Origin: Amnibacterium flavum
GTDB lineage: Bacteria > Actinomycetota > Actinomycetes > Actinomycetales > Microbacteriaceae
Direction of reading: 5' to 3'
Assembly (NCBI RefSeq): GCF_003097495.1
Contig: NZ_QEOP01000004.1
Coordinates: forward strand, 1-64,000
DNA: 64,000 bases
Positions 53,247 to 62,648 of this stretch are shown here, piece after piece. The position numbers and the translations under genes are program-made. Every line of letters begins with the position of its first letter. Positions within the stretch are counted from its first letter, which is position 1. The notes below the pieces were generated by a model. The model searched no databases. It saw only the letters and a program-made list of their open reading frames with translations, and had not been told where the DNA came from.

Positions 53247-55028
53247 ATGGTGTCCACAAGCCGCTCGCACTCGCACCACTACGACAAGCAGCCCACCGTT
53301 GTCGTCCCCGGAATCCACGAAGCGTGGCAGGGGTCCGCGGCCTGGACCGAGGTCGCACGGCATGCGAGCGAGGGCCGCGATGAGGTGCCGATCATCGTCG
53401 TCGACGCCTATCCCGGCGTGGACATCCCCGCTCTCGAGGCGTCCGTGCGCGCGGCTCTGCCCGGTTACAACGTCATCAACGTCGAAGACGCCGCCGCCAA
53501 GCCCATCGCCGAGATCGACGCGCTCATCCGCCGCAACCTCACCGACGACCGCGTCTTCGGCGTGCTCAGCCACCACAACCTCATCGAGTTCTACGACACC
53601 GAGCGCCTCGCGAGCGTCGCCGACGGCGTGCTCGACGGCGCCACCCCGACGGTCCTGATCGGATGGGGCGCCTGCCTCGTCCCGATCCGCCGTTCCACCC
53701 TGGTCCTCGCCGACCTGGCCCGGTGGGAGATCCAGCAGCGTCAGCGCCGCGGCATGCCCAGCTGGCGCAGTGACAACGGCCAGGAGGACGCCCTCCGCAA
53801 GTTCAAGCGCGGCTTCTTCGTCGAATGGCGGATCGCCGACCGGCACAAGCGCACCCTGTTCGACTCGGTCGACTTCGTGCTCGACACCAACGCCTCGGTC
53901 GAGAACGCCAAGCTCATCACCGGCGACGCCTTCCGAGCGGGGATGAGCGCCGCAGTCGCCGCACCGTTCCGGGTCGTGCCTTTCTTCGACCCCGGGGTCT
54001 GGGGCGGGCAGTGGATGAAAGACGAGTTCGGACTCGACCCGTCGGCGGAGAACTACGCCTGGTGCTTCGACTGCGTGCCCGAGGAGAACAGCATCCTCCT
54101 CGACGTGGCCGGCACCATCGTCGAGCTGCCGTCGATCGACGTGGTGCTGACCCACCCGAACGAGCTGCTCGGCGAGCGGACCCATTCGCGCTTTGGGGCG
54201 GAGTTCCCGATCCGGTTCGACTTCCTCGACACCATGCAGGGCGGCAACCTCTCGCTGCAGGTGCACCCGCTGACCGACTACATCCAGAACTCGTTCGGCA
54301 TGCACTACACCCAGGACGAGAGCTACTACCTGCTCGACGCCACCGACGACGCCGTCGTCTACCTCGGCCTCAAGACCGGTATCGAGCCCGACGACATGCT
54401 GGCCTCCTTGAAGACGGCGTCGAAGGGCGGAGTCGACTTCCCGGTCGACACCTACGTCAACGCGTTCCCCGCCAAGAAGCACGATCACTTCGCCATCCCC
54501 GCCGGCACCGTGCACTGCTCGGGCGCCGACTCGATGGTCCTCGAGATCTCCGCAACCCCCTACATCTTCACGTTCAAGATGTGGGACTGGGGGAGGGTTG
54601 GGCTCGATGGCGTGCCCCGCCCCATCCACCTCGATCACGCCGCCAAGAACATCCAGTGGGATCGTGACACCGAGTGGACCGCCGACAATCTCGTCGGGCA
54701 GGTCGAGCAGATCGCCTCCGGCCCCGGGTGGACCGAGGAGCGCACCGGGCTCCATCACCTCGAGTTCATCGAGGTCAGGCGGCACTGGTTCAGCGAGAAG
54801 GTCGAACACCACACCCAGGGCACGGTCAACGTGCTCAACCTCGTCGAGGGTGCCGAAGCCGTGGTCGAGAGCCCGACCGGTGCGTTCGAGCCCTACGTCG
54901 TCCACTACGCCGAGACGTTCATCGTGCCCGCCGCAGTCGGCCGCTACACGATCGCGCCGCACGGAAGGAGCATCGGCTCGACTCTCGGCACGGTCAAGGC
55001 CTACGTCCGCGGGACGCACCTGTCCTGA
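53247..55028 (+). CDS. Class I mannose-6-phosphate isomerase, long form with N-terminal kinase-like region
   Basis: A 593-residue protein. The C-terminal part (about 230-590) is a type-I phosphomannose isomerase: FDPGVWGGQWM, LQVHP and TVHCSG supply metal ligands. The first ~220 residues (TVVVPGIHEAWQGS, VFGVLSHHNLIEFYD, LRKFKRGFFVEWRIADRHKR) resemble the uridine-kinase/nucleoside-kinase fold but lack a P-loop. It interconverts mannose-6-P and fructose-6-P. A LacI operator lies just upstream. GTG 53250 is also possible as start. Confidence 0.88.
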   Translation: MVSTSRSHSHHYDKQPTVVVPGIHEAWQGSAAWTEVARHASEGRDEVPIIVVDAYPGVDIPALEASVRAALPGYNVINVEDAAAKPIAEIDALIRRNLTDDRVFGVLSHHNLIEFYDTERLASVADGVLDGATPTVLIGWGACLVPIRRSTLVLADLARWEIQQRQRRGMPSWRSDNGQEDALRKFKRGFFVEWRIADRHKRTLFDSVDFVLDTNASVENAKLITGDAFRAGMSAAVAAPFRVVPFFDPGVWGGQWMKDEFGLDPSAENYAWCFDCVPEENSILLDVAGTIVELPSIDVVLTHPNELLGERTHSRFGAEFPIRFDFLDTMQGGNLSLQVHPLTDYIQNSFGMHYTQDESYYLLDATDDAVVYLGLKTGIEPDDMLASLKTASKGGVDFPVDTYVNAFPAKKHDHFAIPAGTVHCSGADSMVLEISATPYIFTFKMWDWGRVGLDGVPRPIHLDHAAKNIQWDRDTEWTADNLVGQVEQIASGPGWTEERTGLHHLEFIEVRRHWFSEKVEHHTQGTVNVLNLVEGAEAVVESPTGAFEPYVVHYAETFIVPAAVGRYTIAPHGRSIGSTLGTVKAYVRGTHLS

Positions 55029-55106
55029 CCTGAGCGCGGTTCTGCGCCGCCAGGTCGAGACGATCCGACATCGTCCGGCAGGCCGGCCGGCATCGGCAGT
55101 GCTCGG

Positions 55107-56018
55107 TCAGCGGGCCGCCCAGAAGGCGGCGCCGACGAGAGGAGCGTCTTCCGGGTGCTGAGCGCGCTCGATCGGCAGCCCCGCCAGCCCGGGGTCGACT
55201 GAGACGAGACCGGCCCGCACCAGAGGCTCGACGAGGTCCCATGACCCGGTCATCGACCCTCCCAGTACGAGGATCTCGGCAGCGAACCGAGAGACGGTCG
55301 AAGCGATCGCCCGACCGAGTCCCGAGAGGCCTGCCTCGACTGTCGCCATCGCGATCGGGTCGCCGGTTCGGGCGAGCTCGAAGATCTCACGCACGTCGAT
55401 CGGTGACTCGGTGACCCCTGTCGCACGGGCGTAGGCGGCCAGCAGGGCTCGGCGCGACATCGTGTCCTCGAGCGGCTGCCCGTTGTAGTCGATCAGGTGG
55501 ATGCTGCCCTCGGGGGCGACCCCCGGGCCCTCCTGCACCGGGACTCCGTCGACGATGAACGCCGAGCCGACCCCGGTGCCGAGCGTGAGGCAGATCGAGC
55601 GGGAGTAGCCGCGCGCGGCACCGATGATCGCCTCACCCAGTCCGTAGGCGTCGGCATCGTTGATGAAGTGCAGCATCGCGGGCGTCGGCACGATGCGGGT
55701 CATCAGGCCGCCGCGAACGTCCTGCCCGGTGAGCGACTCGAACTTGTCGACGTTCTCGTAGCGGCCGACCCCGGCGACGTAGTCGAAGGGGCCGGGGATG
55801 GCGACGGCCCAGGCCGGGCGGTGCTCCGCATGAGCGGCGGTGAGTGCGGTGGCGGCGCCGGCGATCTCGCCGAGGAGATCGTCGAGGTCCGCCTTCGGAT
55901 GGATCGGCGACCGTGTGAGCGATCCGGGCGACACGGTCCAGTCGGCCGGCTCGACCAGTGCCGTCGTCAGGTGGGTGCCACCGATCTCGAGCACCGGGAT
56001 CCGGTCGGCATCACCCAC
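55107..56018 (-). CDS. ROK family sugar kinase lacking the zinc-binding cysteine motif
   Basis: A 303-residue ROK protein: phosphate loop EIGGTHLTTAL (11-21), NDADAYGLGEA with the catalytic Asp, and LGTGVGSAFIVDG. The usual CxCGxxGC zinc motif is replaced by HLIDYNGQPLEDTMSRRAL; only the preceding His is kept. It probably phosphorylates mannose or fructose in the LacI regulon. GTG start 56016-56018 overlaps the AGE gene end by eight bases. Confidence 0.85.
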   Translation of the reverse strand: MGDADRIPVLEIGGTHLTTALVEPADWTVSPGSLTRSPIHPKADLDDLLGEIAGAATALTAAHAEHRPAWAVAIPGPFDYVAGVGRYENVDKFESLTGQDVRGGLMTRIVPTPAMLHFINDADAYGLGEAIIGAARGYSRSICLTLGTGVGSAFIVDGVPVQEGPGVAPEGSIHLIDYNGQPLEDTMSRRALLAAYARATGVTESPIDVREIFELARTGDPIAMATVEAGLSGLGRAIASTVSRFAAEILVLGGSMTGSWDLVEPLVRAGLVSVDPGLAGLPIERAQHPEDAPLVGAAFWAAR

Positions 56019-57270
56019 GGGGAAGTCCTTCGATCGATCGGGCGCCCAGAAGTGCGCCGCGGCTCGCGGACTCGGCCAGCCCGCCGTCGCCGTCGACTCG
56101 AGCGTAGAGAGTCGCCTGCCATGCGTGGTACAGGTCGGGCTTGCCGTCCCAGGTGACGAACGATGGTCGGTTGGCCGAGTCGAGCTCGTGCCACCACGAA
56201 CCCCCCTTGCGGTCGATCACGCGTGTTCCGACGTGATCCCAGAAGGTCGAGTACCAGTCGCGGTAGCGATCCTCGCCCGTCGCGCGGTACAGGCTGAGAG
56301 ATGCACCGATGCCCTCGGCGACGGTCCAGTGCATCCGGTGCGCGTTGATGATGCGGCCGTCGAAGTCGACGCTGTAGGCGAAGCCGCCGTGGGTGGTGTC
56401 CCAGGCGTCGCCGACCGCGGTGTCGAAGAGCTGGACTGCGGCCTCGACAGCCCAGTCCACATCGGGTCGAAGCGCTCTCAGGCCGAGCAGCAGGCGTGAC
56501 CATTCGAGGGCGTGACCGGGCAGGGTGCCGGCGGGGCGGAACGGGTCGTTCGGGTTGTCGATGTTGTAGTCGCCGTCGACCTGCCAGTCGGTCGTGTAGT
56601 GCTCGGGCACACGCCACCCGTAGGTCGGTGCCGCTCGGCGAACGAGACGATCGGCGATGCGCCGGGCCCGATCGAGGAAGACGGCGTCGCCGGTCGCCTC
56701 GTACGCGGCGAGGTATGCCTCGGTGAGGTGCATGTTGCCGTTCTGGCCGCGGTACGGCTCCGATCCCGTGAAGGCCCGATCCCATGACTCGACCGCGACC
56801 CCGTCGGGCTCGACCCAGAAGTGGGAGTCGATGGCGTCGCGGGCCGTGTCGAACAGCTCCTCGGCGCCGTCGAGATGGGCTTGTCTGGCGCTCGCTCCGG
56901 CGAGCAGGGCGAACGCGTGACCGTAGAGCTCCTTGCGATCCGACCCGGTGGGTCCGATCTCCGCCCGGAATCCACCGAACTCGAGGTCGGCGAAGTCGTC
57001 GAGCAGATGGCGGACCGCACGCTGTGCGAATTCGCGGGCACCCGCGCGCCCGAGGAGGCTCTCGACGCTGAAGCAGTGGACGAGGCGGGCCACCGCGTAG
57101 AGGGGGAGCGGTCGCTCGCGATCGGGCCGACCCGCGATGTCGAGCCAGGAGAACGGCACCGAGGGATCGCCCAGTCCCGACAGGAAGAAGCCGACGAGAC
57201 GGTCCTGCTCGTCGGCGAGATCGGCGAGGTGAGTGCCCGCGCGGGGGTCGATCGGGGGACGGAACGGCAT
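56011..57270 (-). CDS. AGE-family epimerase/isomerase, probable D-mannose isomerase
   Basis: A 419-residue (alpha/alpha)6-barrel enzyme of the N-acylglucosamine 2-epimerase superfamily. WLDIAGRPDRERPLPLYAVARLVHCFSVESLLG and RMHWTVAEGIGASLSLYRAT contain conserved Arg, His and Glu residues. In this branch mannose is isomerised to fructose (YihS/ManI type). GGGAG precedes the ATG. It is the first gene of a leftward operon with the ROK kinase and diverges from the LacI gene, with two LacI-type operators between them. Confidence 0.85.
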   Translation of the reverse strand: MPFRPPIDPRAGTHLADLADEQDRLVGFFLSGLGDPSVPFSWLDIAGRPDRERPLPLYAVARLVHCFSVESLLGRAGAREFAQRAVRHLLDDFADLEFGGFRAEIGPTGSDRKELYGHAFALLAGASARQAHLDGAEELFDTARDAIDSHFWVEPDGVAVESWDRAFTGSEPYRGQNGNMHLTEAYLAAYEATGDAVFLDRARRIADRLVRRAAPTYGWRVPEHYTTDWQVDGDYNIDNPNDPFRPAGTLPGHALEWSRLLLGLRALRPDVDWAVEAAVQLFDTAVGDAWDTTHGGFAYSVDFDGRIINAHRMHWTVAEGIGASLSLYRATGEDRYRDWYSTFWDHVGTRVIDRKGGSWWHELDSANRPSFVTWDGKPDLYHAWQATLYARVDGDGGLAESASRGALLGARSIEGLPRG

Positions 57271-57303
57271 TGTCTGCTCCCGGGTGAAGGAGGTGGGCGG
57301 TAC

Positions 57304-57317
57304 TGGTAACGATATCA
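57304..57317. promoter_or_regulatory. LacI-type operator near the AGE gene
   Basis: TGGTAACGATATCA, 34 bases before the leftward AGE start codon. Confidence 0.75.
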
Positions 57318-57399
57318 GTGCACTTCCCTCTCCCAAGGGCGACCGATTCGCCATCGATCCAGGAGGACCGATCGGTTCCGATGCCGAAAGCCCGCCTTT

Positions 57400-57413
57400 T
57401 GGTAGCGTTAGCC
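57400..57413. promoter_or_regulatory. LacI-type operator near the lacI-type gene
   Basis: TGGTAGCGTTAGCC, weaker match, about 57 bases before the LacI-family start; consistent with autoregulation. Confidence 0.55.
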
Positions 57414-57469
57414 CGCGCGAGCGCTCATCAGTGCCGCGATTCCGGGGTCAGAGAGGTCGGGTGCAGTCG

Positions 57470-58501
57470 ATGACTGTCAGCGGATCCGGCCCCTCGGCGA
57501 CGCCCACCGTGCGCGACGTCGCCGAGCATGCCGGCGTCAGTCCGATGACCGTCTCCCGCACTCTCTCCGGCGGCAAGAACGTGCGCGCCGAGGTGCAGGA
57601 GAAGGTCTGGGCCGCCGTCGAGGAGCTCGGCTACCACCGCAACGAGAACGCCCGCAGCATTCGGCCGGGCCACTCCTCGGGTCTCATCGGCGTCGCGATC
57701 ACCAACCTCGGCAACCCCTACTACGGGCAGTTCGCACTCGGCGTCGAGGAAGTCGCCTCGCTGCACGGCCGCCGAATCATGCTCGGCAACACGGGGGAGC
57801 AGCTCGCCCGCGAGAGTCAGCTCGTCTCCGACTTCATCGGTCGGCAGGTCGAAGGACTCATCGTCGTCCCGACCGGAGAGGGTGCGGAGCACCTCACTCC
57901 GGGGCGCCTCGGCAGCGTCCCGCTCGTGCTCGCATCGCGCACGGTCGAAGGGCTCGATGCCGACACCGTTCTGCTCGACGACATCAACGGTGCCTACGAA
58001 GCGACGAAGGCACTGATCGACGGCGGTCATACGAGGATCGGGTTCCTCGGCAACGTGCTCTCCGTCTCCACCGCCCGTCGTCGGTACGAGGGTTTCGTCC
58101 GTGCGCTCCACGAGGCGGGCCTCGAACCCGACCCGGCGCTCATCCGCCGCGGGCAGCAGGATGTCGCCGCAGCCCGGCGGGCCATGGAGGAGCTCCTCGG
58201 TCTCGACGACCCGCCGACCGCCATCTTCAGCGCCAACAACCGCAATACGATCGGCGCCCTTCAGGCCATCGGCACCCGTCAGAAGGATGGGCCGGCTATC
58301 CCGGCGCCCACGCTCGTCGGCTTCGATGACGTCGAGCTTGCAGACATGCTGCAGGTGCCGCTCATCATCGTGTCGCACGACCCCCGTCAGCTCGGAGCGC
58401 AGGCCGCGCGGATGCTGTTCGACCGCCTCGACGACCCCGAGATGGACGAGTCCCCTCGCCTGGTCGAGCTTCCGGTGACGGTCGGGACGCTGCGCGGCTG
58501 A
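57470..58501 (+). CDS. LacI-family transcriptional regulator (mannose-type regulon)
   Basis: A 343-residue LacI/GalR repressor: N-terminal helix-turn-helix (TVRDVAEHAGVSPMTVSRTLSGGKNV, residues about 13-38), hinge helix, and a sugar-binding periplasmic-protein-like core. It diverges from the AGE-ROK operon. Four matching operators in the window (53210, 57304, 57400, 62649) define its likely regulon: isomerases, kinase and an ABC importer. ATG 57470 is preferred; an in-frame GTG lies nine bases earlier. Confidence 0.93.
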   Translation: MTVSGSGPSATPTVRDVAEHAGVSPMTVSRTLSGGKNVRAEVQEKVWAAVEELGYHRNENARSIRPGHSSGLIGVAITNLGNPYYGQFALGVEEVASLHGRRIMLGNTGEQLARESQLVSDFIGRQVEGLIVVPTGEGAEHLTPGRLGSVPLVLASRTVEGLDADTVLLDDINGAYEATKALIDGGHTRIGFLGNVLSVSTARRRYEGFVRALHEAGLEPDPALIRRGQQDVAAARRAMEELLGLDDPPTAIFSANNRNTIGALQAIGTRQKDGPAIPAPTLVGFDDVELADMLQVPLIIVSHDPRQLGAQAARMLFDRLDDPEMDESPRLVELPVTVGTLRG

Positions 58502-58602
58502 CCTGCCGGACCTGCAGGCGTCCTCCCGCGTGATCGCATCGGACCGCGATAGTCGGGTGTCGATCCCGACGACCGGTGAGGCTGGGGTCAGAAGGGGAAA
58601 CA

Positions 58603-59469
58603 GTGATCGCCGCGTTGAACAGACTGACCGAGCTCGTCGAGGATCACCTGACCGACGACATCGAGCCGGCGGTATGGGCTGCGCAGTTCGGCACGACGGA
58701 ATACCACCTGAGGAGGATGTTCTCCTCGCTCGCCGGAATGCCGTTGTCGGAGTACATCAGGCGGAGGCGCATGACGCTCGCCGCTGCCGACGTGATCAGC
58801 GGCGACGACCTGCTTGGCATCGCCGTGCAATACGGATACGGGTCGACCGTGGCATTCGGCCGGGCGTTCCGGTCGGTCCACGGCGCCGGTCCCGGTGATG
58901 TGCGTCGCGATGGCGGCCCCCTTCGGACACAACCGCAACTCAGGTTCCGCCTGACAGTCGAAGGGAACACCAGCATGGACACTCGCATCGTCGAACGACC
59001 GGCCTTCCGGCTCGTGGGGCACGCGGCGCGCGTGCAACTCCAGCACCGGGGGATCAACACCCGGATCCGCGACCACATCGCCTCGCTGCCGGTCTCCGAG
59101 CACGCGAGGCTGAAGGCGCTGAACAACGTCGAGCCGTCAGGGATCTTGCAAGTCAGTGACGAGGTCGATCCCGACTATGCGGAAGGCACCGAGCTCACCT
59201 ACCTGCACGGAGTCGCGGTGGCGGACGGCAGTCCTCTCCCCGACGATCTCGAGGTCATCGTCGTGACCGCGGGTGCGTGGGCGGTTTTCCGGATCGAGGG
59301 GGAGTACCCAGCGGCATTGCAGTCCGCGTGGGCTGCGACCGCGGCTGACTGGTTTCCCTCGAACCCCTGGCGGTTGCGGCCCGGGCCCTCGATCGTTGCG
59401 ATCGTGAGCCGGTCCGAGGACTTCAGCGCGGCCACCTGCGAACTGTGGCTTCCCATCGAACGAGCGTGA
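58603..59469 (+). CDS. AraC-family regulator with GyrI-like effector domain
   Basis: A 288-residue regulator. Two helix-turn-helix motifs in the first ~105 residues (WAAQFGTTEYHLRRMFSSLAG; GIAVQYGYGSTVAFGRAFRSVHG), then a GyrI/Bacterial-transcription-activator effector domain (about 125-288; RIVERPAFRLVGHAARV). This is the Rob/SoxS-like plan that binds lipophilic or cationic ligands. GTG 58603 with AAGGGGA upstream is preferred. It sits between the LacI gene and the importer, but nothing ties it to that regulon. Confidence 0.9.
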   Translation: MIAALNRLTELVEDHLTDDIEPAVWAAQFGTTEYHLRRMFSSLAGMPLSEYIRRRRMTLAAADVISGDDLLGIAVQYGYGSTVAFGRAFRSVHGAGPGDVRRDGGPLRTQPQLRFRLTVEGNTSMDTRIVERPAFRLVGHAARVQLQHRGINTRIRDHIASLPVSEHARLKALNNVEPSGILQVSDEVDPDYAEGTELTYLHGVAVADGSPLPDDLEVIVVTAGAWAVFRIEGEYPAALQSAWAATAADWFPSNPWRLRPGPSIVAIVSRSEDFSAATCELWLPIERA

Positions 59470-59471
59470 GG

Positions 59472-59499
59472 TGTCGGCCGGCGACTGCGCCGGCCGACA
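59472..59499. terminator. Hairpin between the AraC-type gene and the ABC operon
   Basis: TGTCGGCCGGCG, four bases, CGCCGGCCGACA: a perfect 12-bp stem between convergent genes, without a clear T-tract. Confidence 0.75.
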
Positions 59500-59515
59500 A
59501 CGCCCGCACGGTGGG

Positions 59516-60328
59516 TTATCCGACCGCGCGAAGGCTGGAGACGAAGAATCGCTGGCAGGCGAGGAACAGCACCACCGTGGGGAGCGATGCGACGATCGCA
59601 GCCGCGAGGACGACGGGCGGGCCGAGGCTCGAGAAGCCCGCGCTGATCTCGGCGAGAGCCGCCATCACCGGTCGCCGGTCAGGGCTCGTGGTCAGCGTGA
59701 TGCCGAAGAGCAGGTCGTTCCACACCCAGGTGAACTGGAAGATGAACGCGGCGAAGAGCGACGACTTGATGAGCGGGAAATGGATGCGGAAGAACAGCCG
59801 CGCCCATCCCGCGCCGTCGAGCTGAGCCGCCTCGGTGATCTCGGGCGGCAACGTGGTGAGGAAGTTGCGCACGATGAAGAACGCGAACGGCACGCAGATG
59901 GCCGAGTAGATCAGGATCATGCCGAGCGAGGTGTCGTAGACCTTCGCCCCCACGTAGGCCTTGAACAGCGGGGCGAGGAAGATCTGCAGCGGCAGCAGGG
60001 TGCCGAGGTAGATCAACCAGAACCAGACGGTCGGGCGACGGGTCGGCATGACGACAACGGCGAAGCCCGCCAGTGCCGCGGAGAACACGGCCAAGCCCGC
60101 GGAGACCGTCGCGTAGAGCAGGCTGTTCGCCAGCCCGAGCCCGAGGCCCGACTCGTTCCACGCGATCGACAGGTTGTCGAAGAATCCGAATCCCGACGGC
60201 AGCCAGGTCGGCGCACCCGTGTAGTCGGCGGCGGGCACGAAGGCGTTGACGACCATGAGGTAGATCGGGATCAGCCACAGAGCGGCGAACACGATCACGA
60301 ACGTGTTGCGGAAGACGCGGCCGACCAC
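59516..60328 (-). CDS. Sugar ABC transporter permease, MalG type (mannose-type importer)
   Basis: A 270-residue permease with six helices and an EAA loop (EAAQLDGAGWARLFFRIHFP). The GTG start lies one base past the upstream permease stop (TGACGTG). It is the last gene of a leftward importer operon under the LacI-type operator at 62649. No ATPase is encoded. Confidence 0.92.
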   Translation of the reverse strand: MVGRVFRNTFVIVFAALWLIPIYLMVVNAFVPAADYTGAPTWLPSGFGFFDNLSIAWNESGLGLGLANSLLYATVSAGLAVFSAALAGFAVVVMPTRRPTVWFWLIYLGTLLPLQIFLAPLFKAYVGAKVYDTSLGMILIYSAICVPFAFFIVRNFLTTLPPEITEAAQLDGAGWARLFFRIHFPLIKSSLFAAFIFQFTWVWNDLLFGITLTTSPDRRPVMAALAEISAGFSSLGPPVVLAAAIVASLPTVVLFLACQRFFVSSLRAVG

Positions 60329-60329
60329 G

Positions 60330-61268
60330 TCAGACCCCCTTCAGCTGACGGCGGAGGTACGCGTAGGAGCTGGCGACCACGATGATGGCAAGAACGACGG
60401 CGACAGCCGCGCCGTAGCCGTAATCGCTGATGATGAACGTCTGCCGGTACATCGTGACGGCGAGCGTCTCGGACACTCCGCCGGGCCCGCCCTTCGTGAG
60501 CAGCCAGATGAGGTCGAAGACACGAAGGCTGTTGGCGATCGACATGCCGATGACGACGATGGTGACGGGACGCAGCTGGGGGAGCACGATGTGCCAGAAC
60601 AGGCGCATGCCCGTCGCCCCGTCGAGCGACCCGGCTTCCACCGTCTCGGGCGGGATCGACTGGAGGCCGACGAGGAAGAGGATGACCGTGACGCCGGTCG
60701 CCTGCCAGGTGTTGGCGAGGATCATGACGAGCGTGTTCGTGGGCCACTCGAGCAGCCACCCGGATGCCGGGGGCGTGAAGCCGAGGAAGGCGATCGCCTG
60801 GTTGAGGGCGCCGTCGGAGCGCAGGATGAAGCCCCAGATGACCGCGGTGGCGGCTCCCGACATGGCGTAGGGGAGCACGAAGGCGAGTCGCAGCCAGCGG
60901 CCGCCGCGCATCGAGTTGGTGAAGACCGCGATCAGGAGTCCGAGACCGACGGGAAGGATGAGGGTGCCGACCGTCCACATGACGGTGTTGAGCAGCGACT
61001 GCAGGAACGTGGGGTCCTGGAGGAGTCGCGAGTAGTTCTCGAACCCGATGAAGGTCGAGGTGAACCCGTTGTCGCGGGTGAGGCTCTGGTAGACCGTCGA
61101 GACGAACGGCACGAGGAGCAGTGCGCCGACGAGGACGAGTGCGGGGATGAGGAAAGGGATCGCCGCGAAGGCGGGGCGGGGGCGGCCCGCCACGCGGGGC
61201 CGGCGCCCGCCGGGGCGGGAAGCGATCTCGCTCCCCGCCCCGGCAGGACGCACCGAAGTGGCTGTCAC
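60330..61268 (-). CDS. Sugar ABC transporter permease, MalF type (mannose-type importer)
   Basis: A 312-residue permease: basic N-terminal tail (about 1-32), six helices, EAA loop (EAGSLDGATGMRLFWHIVLP). The GTG start overlaps the last base of the binding-protein stop codon (TAGTG), so the two are translationally coupled. The long frame that extends upstream over the binding-protein gene is out of frame with it and not real. Confidence 0.9.
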   Translation of the reverse strand: MTATSVRPAGAGSEIASRPGGRRPRVAGRPRPAFAAIPFLIPALVLVGALLLVPFVSTVYQSLTRDNGFTSTFIGFENYSRLLQDPTFLQSLLNTVMWTVGTLILPVGLGLLIAVFTNSMRGGRWLRLAFVLPYAMSGAATAVIWGFILRSDGALNQAIAFLGFTPPASGWLLEWPTNTLVMILANTWQATGVTVILFLVGLQSIPPETVEAGSLDGATGMRLFWHIVLPQLRPVTIVVIGMSIANSLRVFDLIWLLTKGGPGGVSETLAVTMYRQTFIISDYGYGAAVAVVLAIIVVASSYAYLRRQLKGV

Positions 61269-62563
61269 TATTCGGCGGCCTTCCACTTCGCCCACTCGGA
61301 GTCGGCCAGGTCCTGCAGCTTCTCGAGCGTCGGCATGATGTTGTCCTCCGACGGATCGACCATGTAGCTCGCCAGGAACTGGACGCCGCCCTCGATGAGC
61401 GGCGGCGGGCTGGCCTCCCAGAAGCGGACCAGCTCGACCGGCTTCTCCGCCGCCACCTGCTCGCTGATCGACGTGAGCGTCGGGTCGTCGGTGACGACCT
61501 CGGGGTTGGCCGAGGTGTCCTTGATCTGGTTCACCCATGCGGACTGGACCTCGGGGTTCAGCCAGTTGCCCATGGTCTTGAGCGCTTCGTCCTTCTTCGC
61601 GCTCTTCGCAGCGACGGCGATGACTCCGGACTCGGTGATGACGGACGGCTGCGTGCCCTCTTTGATGACGGGGAGCAGGTATGCGCCGTAGTCGTCCTCG
61701 GTCATGCCGTTGGTGACGAAGATGCCGTTGCGCCACGAGCCCATGGGCACCTGCGCGACCGTGCCCTCCTGGAAGAGTGCGGGCTCGTTGTCCCAAGCGA
61801 TGTCGGGAGCGGTGAAGTACCCCTTCGCGTACAGGTCGCCCCAGATGCGGAGTGCCTCCTGAGCGGGCTCGTCCGTGTACTTCGCCTCGCCGGCCATGAG
61901 CTTGGAGTAGAAGTCGGGGTCGAGCTTCGACAGGATCTCCTCGAACCAGATGAACGAGGTCCAGCCGGCCTCCTGGGTTCCGAACAGCGGCGTCACGCCC
62001 GCGGCCTTGATGGCCTCGTTGTTCGACAGGAACTCGTCCCACGTCGTCGGAGGGGTGATGCCCACATCGTTGAAGACCTTCTTGTTGTAGAAGATCACCC
62101 AGTAGCTCTTGTACATCGGCATCCCGTAGACCTTGCCGTCGTACGAGAAGCTGTCCTTCGTGTCGGGGTTGACCCATCCCTCGTCGACGGCCGTGTCCCA
62201 CTCGGCGGAGAGGTCGGCCAGCCCACCGGAGCGGGCGAGGTCCTGGAGGCGGTAGCCGTTCCACCACTTCACGAGGTCGGTGGTGGAGTCGGTCTGCAGC
62301 GACGACCGGATGACCTGCTGGTAGTTCTCGGTCGACGGAACGTTGCGGGGGTCGATGCTGTAGTCGCCGAGCTCGGCGAGTGCATCGCCCGCCACCTTGT
62401 ACGCATCCACGAAGTCGGCGCGATCGCCGTTGAGGGTGAGGGTGGAGCCGCCGGCGGAAGAGGTGCTCGCCGACCCCTGGGAGCACGCGCCGAGCGAGGC
62501 CGCGAGCCCGAGCGCGAGTGCAGTAGCCCCCACCCGCTTCAGTACTGATTTTCTGCCAATCAT
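61268..62563 (-). CDS. Sugar ABC transporter substrate-binding lipoprotein (mannose-type importer)
   Basis: A 431-residue lipoprotein: signal peptide with lipobox AASLGAC (Cys27), Ser-rich linker, family-1 solute-binding domain. AAGGAGG precedes the ATG. A LacI operator lies about 85 bases upstream. Together with the regulon members the ligand is likely mannose or a mannose-containing oligosaccharide; sequence alone does not prove it. Confidence 0.92.
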   Translation of the reverse strand: MIGRKSVLKRVGATALALGLAASLGACSQGSASTSSAGGSTLTLNGDRADFVDAYKVAGDALAELGDYSIDPRNVPSTENYQQVIRSSLQTDSTTDLVKWWNGYRLQDLARSGGLADLSAEWDTAVDEGWVNPDTKDSFSYDGKVYGMPMYKSYWVIFYNKKVFNDVGITPPTTWDEFLSNNEAIKAAGVTPLFGTQEAGWTSFIWFEEILSKLDPDFYSKLMAGEAKYTDEPAQEALRIWGDLYAKGYFTAPDIAWDNEPALFQEGTVAQVPMGSWRNGIFVTNGMTEDDYGAYLLPVIKEGTQPSVITESGVIAVAAKSAKKDEALKTMGNWLNPEVQSAWVNQIKDTSANPEVVTDDPTLTSISEQVAAEKPVELVRFWEASPPPLIEGGVQFLASYMVDPSEDNIMPTLEKLQDLADSEWAKWKAAE

Positions 62564-62648
62564 GCTGTTACATCCTCCTTGATGCCGGTTGCTGCGGTGG
62601 GGTTCCTCCGTCCTGGCAGAGGCGGAAAGCCACCCGCGGCCGAAGTGT

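Noticed and set aside
53127-55019. 630-codon open frame antisense to the mannose-6-phosphate isomerase gene
   Set aside because: Low-complexity Asp/Val/Glu composition typical of antisense shadows.
60330-62486. 718-codon frame fusing an Arg-rich N-terminus to the MalF-type permease
   Set aside because: The upstream part reads the binding-protein gene out of frame; the permease starts at GTG 61268, coupled to that gene's stop.
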